This document shows, one piece after another, positions 21,308-25,590 of a stretch of DNA of 25,590 nt (position 1 is the stretch's first letter; each line of letters starts with the position of its first letter). A model generated the notes under the pieces. It did not search any database, was not told the DNA's origin, and saw only the letters and a program-made list of their open reading frames with translations. Origin of the DNA: Rhizophagus sp. LPA8_4_AMF (Eukaryota; Glomeromycota; Glomeromycetes; Glomerales; Glomeraceae). The stretch spans positions 1-25,590 of the forward strand of contig JADRCO010000848.1 of the NCBI GenBank assembly GCA_021464525.1, written 5' to 3'. The translations under genes were made by a program, and so were the position numbers.

Positions 21308-21444
21308 TACAAAACTATTAAAAGGAATGAGTGAACTTAGTTTAACAAGAGAATTCTTCTAGAGCAAATATATACAGGTAATTTAAAAGAATATTGTTTT
21401 AAAAACTAAAAGAAAGTGTTAAATATACTGTACGTAAACGAAAA

Positions 21445-21952
21445 TTATTCAATAGTAATTTTCCTTCCAGTAGGAGCACTCTTTGGAAGTTTCAATTCAA
21501 GAAGACCATTCTCAAATTTGGCCGTGATATCATCTGCTTTTACATTTGAAGGTAATGAGATACTACGGGAGAATGAACCATAGGAACGTTCTTGAATACG
21601 GGTACTTCCTTTTTCAAACTTTTGGTCTTTTTTGGTTTCACCAGAAATTGTAAGAGCGTTGTCACGAACATCAATGTTAATTTGATCTTTATTCACTCCC
21701 TACAAATACAAATTATAATGTTAATATATACGAAATTAAAACTACGTAAGAAGTTTGAAAAAAAAATAGTTAAATACGTACTGGTAATTCTGCATTGACG
21801 AGAAATTCATTATCGTTTTCGTGGACGTCTATTAAAGGAACAAAAAAAGTATCATTTCCACGATCAGAATGAGTACCACCACGTCTGGTTACGTTCAAAT
21901 CTTTAGTAAAATCATCGAAGATACGATTAAAGTTGCTTTGGAAGAGAGACAT
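21445..21952 (-). CDS. Small heat-shock protein (HSP20 / alpha-crystallin family)
   Basis: Exon 1 is 21952-21782, the intron 21700-21781 (GTACGT..TTTGTAG, 82 bp, phase 0), and exon 2 21699-21445. The product is 141 aa. The splice joins AELP to GVNKDQI, restoring the family motif AELPGV. The N-terminal arm is short (about 1-38). The alpha-crystallin domain (about 39-127) shows FVPLIDVHENDNEFLV, ALTISGE, GSFSRSISLP (98-107) and KFENGLLELKLPK. The C-terminal I-T-I motif (138-140) is the usual oligomer contact. Small HSPs bind unfolding proteins without ATP, most likely in the cytosol as there is no targeting signal. The promoter carries a strong heat-shock element and a TATA box (22068-22146), so stress induction by HSF is expected. 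The gene is intact. Confidence 0.97.
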
Positions 21953-22067
21953 TTTGTATTATCTAAATTTGAAAGTTGATTTTAAAAGATTTATTTTTTC
22001 TGGTGTTATTTTTAAAATTATCTGTTATTTGTATCTTTGAGTCTTTGAAATGCCTGGATTCAGGATA

Positions 22068-22146
22068 TATTTATATTTCTAAGAAATTTCCACTAGTAAT
22101 TTCTAGTAAATTTTTTATAAATTTCATGGAAGCTTCACGAAAATTC
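22068..22146 (-). promoter_or_regulatory. HSP20 promoter: heat-shock elements and TATA box
   Basis: At 22129-22146 four alternating units with perfect spacing read GAA-GC-TTC-AC-GAA-AA-TTC, the binding pattern of heat-shock factor trimers. A second short element, GAA-AT-TTC, is at 22083-22090. TATAAATA on the minus strand is at 22075-22068, 8 bp further on and 116 bp before the ATG. Order and orientation fit an HSF-driven promoter for the gene at 21445-21952. Confidence 0.85.
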
Positions 22147-22490
22147 TATCACATGGTAGAGACAATTGCGTAGATCCTTCCTTTTTTAGAATGGGTCAGC
22201 CAGAATTTATTGCCTTTTTGGATACGGCAGGCATTATTGTAAATCTGTAAATCCGGCCTGAAAATGCAAATTTCCGGCTTAACTTTTTTTTTTTTTAAGT
22301 TATTTTGTTGATTTGTAGTTTTTTAGGGGCCAATCTATTTACTTTTTTAATTATAATATTTATAAAAAAATATCTATTTATTGGTAAATATAGTGTACAA
22401 TTATTTGCTTGTTTTCTTTAAATTTCCAAAGAAATCAAAACCATAACTGTTGTAAAGATTTTTTCGTTATACTTTAAAACATTGACTAAT
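22147..22490. other. Intergenic stretch between HSP20 and the Crinkler-like remnant
   Basis: No further gene or element was recognised. Confidence 0.4.
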
Positions 22491-24240
22491 TTAATGATTG
22501 GGTGCATATTCTTCAGTTCCTGGTACATCAAATGGGAAAAAGTCTAATTTTGTCTTTTAGCACTCGGGTTCGCTTCATAAAATTGACAGTCATTAATAAA
22601 TGCCCATTTTAAATAACATCATTGATCAAAGCTTTACCAATACCATTAAGAGCATTTTTCAACCTATTTACGTCCAAAAAATTGGAATTTGTCGCTTTAG
22701 TAAAGGAAAATATGGCTTGTGATGAAAAAACAGGGCCAAAGTATTTCTCAAAATTGTCTTGTGAAATAATTAAAATACCTGTTTTTTCTTTTATTTAATC
22801 CATCATATGGTTGAGGAGTAAAGATGATTGTAATGAGCTCATAATCTTTAAACATATTTTTAAAATTAGAACTAAGCTCTTTTAAATGTTTGTTGACTTC
22901 ACTGTCAACTGCTTTCTCAATCATCTTTCTTGAACCATAGTTCCATTTGTATTGAATCATAAATAGGTTTTTTTACCATTCTTTCTAACTAAACTTATGC
23001 CTGAAAATTTTGAAGATGCACCATTGAGAATGATAATATCCACACTTTCCAAGTCGATTGTTTTATTATCAGATTTGCTAGTCAACTTTTTTTTTGGAAA
23101 TTGTTCATTCACCTCACATATACTGAACTTTTTCAAATTTATATTTAACTGCAAGTAAGCATCCTTCCCGTAAGCATCAGAATATAGTTCTCCCAAATAC
23201 ATATCAGTTCTTCCCATTTTGATGGCCAGATTGGTGCGGAATGCTTCAGGTGCAACAACAAATAGCTCCCACACTTGGCCAAACATGCGATCATTTACTC
23301 AAAAGTTCTTATTTGTAAGGTCCACATCAACAATTTTTAAGACGCTCATTGTAGACATAGACAAAAAAGATTGGCATGAGCATAAGAAATGAATTTGAGT
23401 TTTTGTTGACTTTGAAAAGAATAACACGTCCATCACGCTCCAGATCTTTTACTTTACATTTTCCAGACTGTCCAGGCAAGTATCAGAAGTAACAGGAATC
23501 CCTTCAATATAGTAATATAAGATTTTTGTCGCAAAATCCTTATTCTATACCACATAGTGATTAATATTGTACTTGCTCTCAAGGTCACTCTTAACTCCTT
23601 TGAAAATGGAGTTAAAGTTTTGACATTCAAGTTCTTACCAAAACATCGGATAAAGTCCTGTTCAAGTGCACGAGGTAAGCCTCCAGTATCCAACAAAAGT
23701 TGGAGAAGTGGGGCACAAAGCTTCCACTTATATACATGATGGGCACGATCAGAAAAATTGGAGCATTAAATTTTGATGCAAAATGATCCATAATTCATAT
23801 TATAGATGCAGTGTTCAATAATAGACATTCAACAAAATCAGATGAGATTTTTGAAGCTTCCTTTTGTGCTATGACAGCATATAGAGCCGTGTCTGAGAGA
23901 AATGGCTGAACAAAGATAGATGAAATTGTAGAATCATTTGAGGGAACCATGTACACTACAAGATCACTGATCATATTTTTGAAGAGTTCTTTTGGTGAAC
24001 TTGTCTTATTATTCTTATCCCAGATATTGATCAATTGAAATTCATCATTATGAAGATATAGAAAAAATTGTCTTTTGTCAGAAAGCTTCAAAGATTTGCA
24101 ACAACTACTGATGACAGTAGTAATGTTAAAAAGATCATTATTGTTGTGCCTAAGAGCTTTGAGGCAGAATATAATGAGAGACGTCCGGATAATGTATAGA
24201 AATCGTATAAATTCGAGTATTATAGAAAACAATTCTATAC
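22491..24240 (-). pseudogene. Crinkler-like NTPase / PD-(D/E)XK nuclease gene, decayed
   Basis: Minus-strand segments follow the order of Crinkler-type proteins known from these fungi. A possible Walker B-like FLYLHNDEF lies near 24075-24045 in the frame 24232-23795. DTGGLPRALEQ near 23690-23660 is a hallmark of the NTPase part. Then come GIPVTSDTCLDSLE, DLERDGRVIL, APEAFRTNLAIKMGRTDMY and AYGKDAYLQLNINLKK. The nuclease part has VDIIILNGAS and IQYKWNYGS (a Q-x-K version of the catalytic motif), then ELITIIFTPQPYDGL. The tail (FFPFDVPGTEEYAPNH) stops at TAA 22493-22491. Frames change at least five times, for example in the A tract near 22970. No intact Walker A or LFLAK-type N-terminus was found; a G-S-G-S-S near 24255-24270 may be its trace. 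Crinklers are effector-like nuclear proteins; this copy is dead. Confidence 0.72.
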
Positions 24241-24347
24241 AAACCTACAAATGAAAGAAGATCCAGAACCAGACTATGGATAGAAACGTTTGTTAACGTT
24301 TCTTTTTACTTTCTTTTGTAAGTTTCGTGCTTGGAACACTGGAATGT
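24241..24347. other. Flank of the Crinkler-like remnant
   Basis: No gene. A partial copy of the hairpin arm (GTAAGTTTCG) occurs at 24318-24327. Confidence 0.35.
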
Positions 24348-24375
24348 AAGTTTCGCTACACTCATAGCGAAACTT
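24348..24375. repeat. Perfect inverted repeat (11-bp arms, 6-nt loop)
   Basis: AAGTTTCGCTA and TAGCGAAACTT flank the loop CACTCA. It could be a transposon-end relic or a structured site; there is no gene in the right place for a terminator. Confidence 0.8.
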
Positions 24376-25164
24376 GAATTTTTTTTCTTTGAATCCTTTT
24401 TTCGGTAAGTTTTAAAGTCATCAGTTTTTCTTTTTTTTTTAAAAAAAAGAAATAATTAATAATTTTAATTCTTTTCTTTAAATCTTTTGGATTTTTTTTA
24501 TCAGCTATACTGCGTGGCTTCAATTGTTTTTGGAAGGTAAAGTATTAGTTTTTTCTGTTTTATTTTGCTTTTATTTTCTTACAGTTTACTAATTTTGTCC
24601 ATTTTAATTCTCAAGTTTGTCACGATCAAATATATTATTTTATTTTATTTTATTTTATTTTAAATGCATTTAATACATTTCTAACTTTCTTTTTGCATTA
24701 CTAGGATCAACATTTCAGATGTTCATAATTTTTTTTTGTTAGAATTTAGCGGTTTACTAGTACTAATTCAATTAAAATATTTTACTATAAAATTTAACAT
24801 GTAATAAATAGACTGATAGTACATAGATATTATAAATAGATAAATAAATGTATTAAGAATGAATAAACGGTGTGTTGTATTATGTGTCATGTATACAATG
24901 TTCTGTGCGATGTAGATAAAACAACGCGTTGATCAATGTTATTTTTCAATGCGCTGTGGTGTGTTGCCTTCACGGAATCACGTGATTTCACGCTGATCTG
25001 TGCTGGCATAAAACAATGCACGTTTTAACTTCCTGATGATAAATGTGCTTAAATTGAGAGACCAACTAGACAATAAGTCAGCTTGCAAGGTTTAATAAAA
25101 TATTAAATGATGAAAAAAGTACTGACTTATAATCAAAATGTGTAAGAATAAATAAATAACAGAA
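24376..25164. other. AT-rich intergenic stretch before the kinase gene end
   Basis: It contains a pentanucleotide run of TTTTA at about 24636-24661 and a CACGTG palindrome within AATCACGTGATT at about 24978-24989. No coding frame was recognised. Confidence 0.45.
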
Positions 25165-25590
25165 TTATTCATCTTTAATCATACAATCAGAATCCTGTAA
25201 TTCTTCTGATTTTTCTTGAACAAAAATTTCATTAGATTTGCTAAATTTGTGACTTGTATAATATGTTTGTGAATGAGATTGTATAATAGAAGCATTTGCT
25301 TGTCCTTGTAATAAAGCTTTGTTTTCTACAAATTCTTCCATATCATTTTTTAATTGATTATTAATGCTTACTTGTCCTTGTAATAAAGCTTCGTCTGCTT
25401 TTACAAATTCTAACATATCATCTATTAATTTACTATCAATATTAGATAATAAACAATTATAATTTCCATCCCTGATACATCTAATCCAGTCAGAAATAAT
25501 ATTTTCAAGCATTATTATGGTCGGTCTATTGGAAGGATTTGAATCCCAACATTTTTTCATTAAATCTATATAACATTTTGGAGTATTTTT
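25165..25590 (-). CDS. Kinase-like protein, C-terminal end (enters from right edge)
   Basis: The frame is open from the edge to TAA at 25165. It begins CYIDLMKKCWDSNPSNRPT, the last kinase subdomain (XI) with the invariant Arg of the CW..P..RP motif. About 110 residues of tail follow, with two copies of a degenerate unit, EFVKADEALLQGQ and EFVENKALLQGQ, then ANASIIQSHSQTYYTSHKF and an acidic end. This tail is characteristic of the very large kinase family of Rhizophagus, whose members are often combined with Sel1 repeats (established knowledge). The catalytic loop and nucleotide site lie outside the window, so activity cannot be judged. Confidence 0.88.
   Translation of the reverse strand, partial: KNTPKCYIDLMKKCWDSNPSNRPTIIMLENIISDWIRCIRDGNYNCLLSNIDSKLIDDMLEFVKADEALLQGQVSINNQLKNDMEEFVENKALLQGQANASIIQSHSQTYYTSHKFSKSNEIFVQEKSEELQDSDCMIKDE
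25299..25391 (-). repeat. Direct repeat coding for the ALLQGQ units of the kinase tail
   Basis: A 21-nt stretch beginning CTTGTCCTTGTAATAAAGCT is identical at 25299-25319 and 25371-25391 (offset 72 nt, in frame). It encodes the two ALLQGQ units. Confidence 0.8.

Noticed and set aside
21976..22173. Plus frame over the HSP20 promoter
   Set aside because: It overlaps the heat-shock elements and TATA box and lacks protein-like composition.
23557..23739. Plus frame inside the Crinkler-like remnant
   Set aside because: It is antisense to the conserved TGGLPRALE segment.
1..25590. CRISPR arrays, bacterial operons, tRNA or rRNA genes
   Set aside because: No regularly spaced repeats of that type and no tRNA-like cloverleaf or rRNA motif were noticed. 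The content is eukaryotic, but tRNA absence was judged by eye only.

Overview
The window looks like nuclear DNA of an arbuscular mycorrhizal fungus (Glomeromycotina, most like Rhizophagus). It is very AT-rich, with short GT..AG introns of about 50-160 bp. It holds several protein families that are expanded in those fungi: a Sel1-repeat protein, a BTB-BACK-TLDc protein, the end of a kinase with a repeated ALLQGQ tail, Crinkler-like NTPase-nuclease remnants, and a MULE transposon joined to an RTC4-like domain. The organism is an inference from family content; no search was run.

Left part (1-5096): the start of a Sel1-repeat gene (minus strand) leaves through the left edge. A decayed, unrecognised coding remnant follows on the plus strand (about 1530-2960). 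A long AT-rich stretch then holds only one weak candidate small spliced gene at 3714-3985.

Transposon (5097-8739): a 3.6-kb Mutator-like element with about 42-bp near-identical terminal inverted repeats. Its reading frame runs FAR1-type zinc finger, MULE DDE core, SWIM zinc finger, then through an in-frame intron into an RTC4-like domain. The copy is dead: in-frame stops at 5531 and 8299, frameshifts near 5915 and 7033, and Asn where the second catalytic Asp is expected.

Middle (8740-16441): a decayed PD-(D/E)XK-like gene (9236-10840), and a decayed Sel1 copy (11083-11618) that repeats the left-edge gene with its 5' flank and is interrupted by a roughly 200-bp MITE-like insert. Next is an intact two-exon BTB-BACK-TLDc gene (12501-14464, minus) with an unusual C-terminal block of membrane helices. 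The 5' flanks of the Sel1 pseudogene and the BTB gene share the same ordered blocks: a dyad ACCATTT-N8-AAATGGT, a CACGTG palindrome with GATAATCG, and an AT-rich block. This suggests a promoter module shared across gene families.

Right part (16442-25590): two tentative small spliced genes (16442-16712 plus; 18127-18469 minus), a GAT-rich microsatellite, and an intact two-exon small heat-shock protein gene (21445-21952, minus) with a perfect four-unit heat-shock element and a TATA box. Beyond it are a Crinkler-like NTPase-nuclease pseudogene (22491-24240, minus), a perfect hairpin, and the C-terminus of a kinase-like gene entering from the right edge. The coding content shows no operon-like organisation. 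The only genes that look functional are the Sel1, BTB-TLDc, HSP20 and kinase genes; much of the rest is a graveyard of effector-like and mobile sequences.
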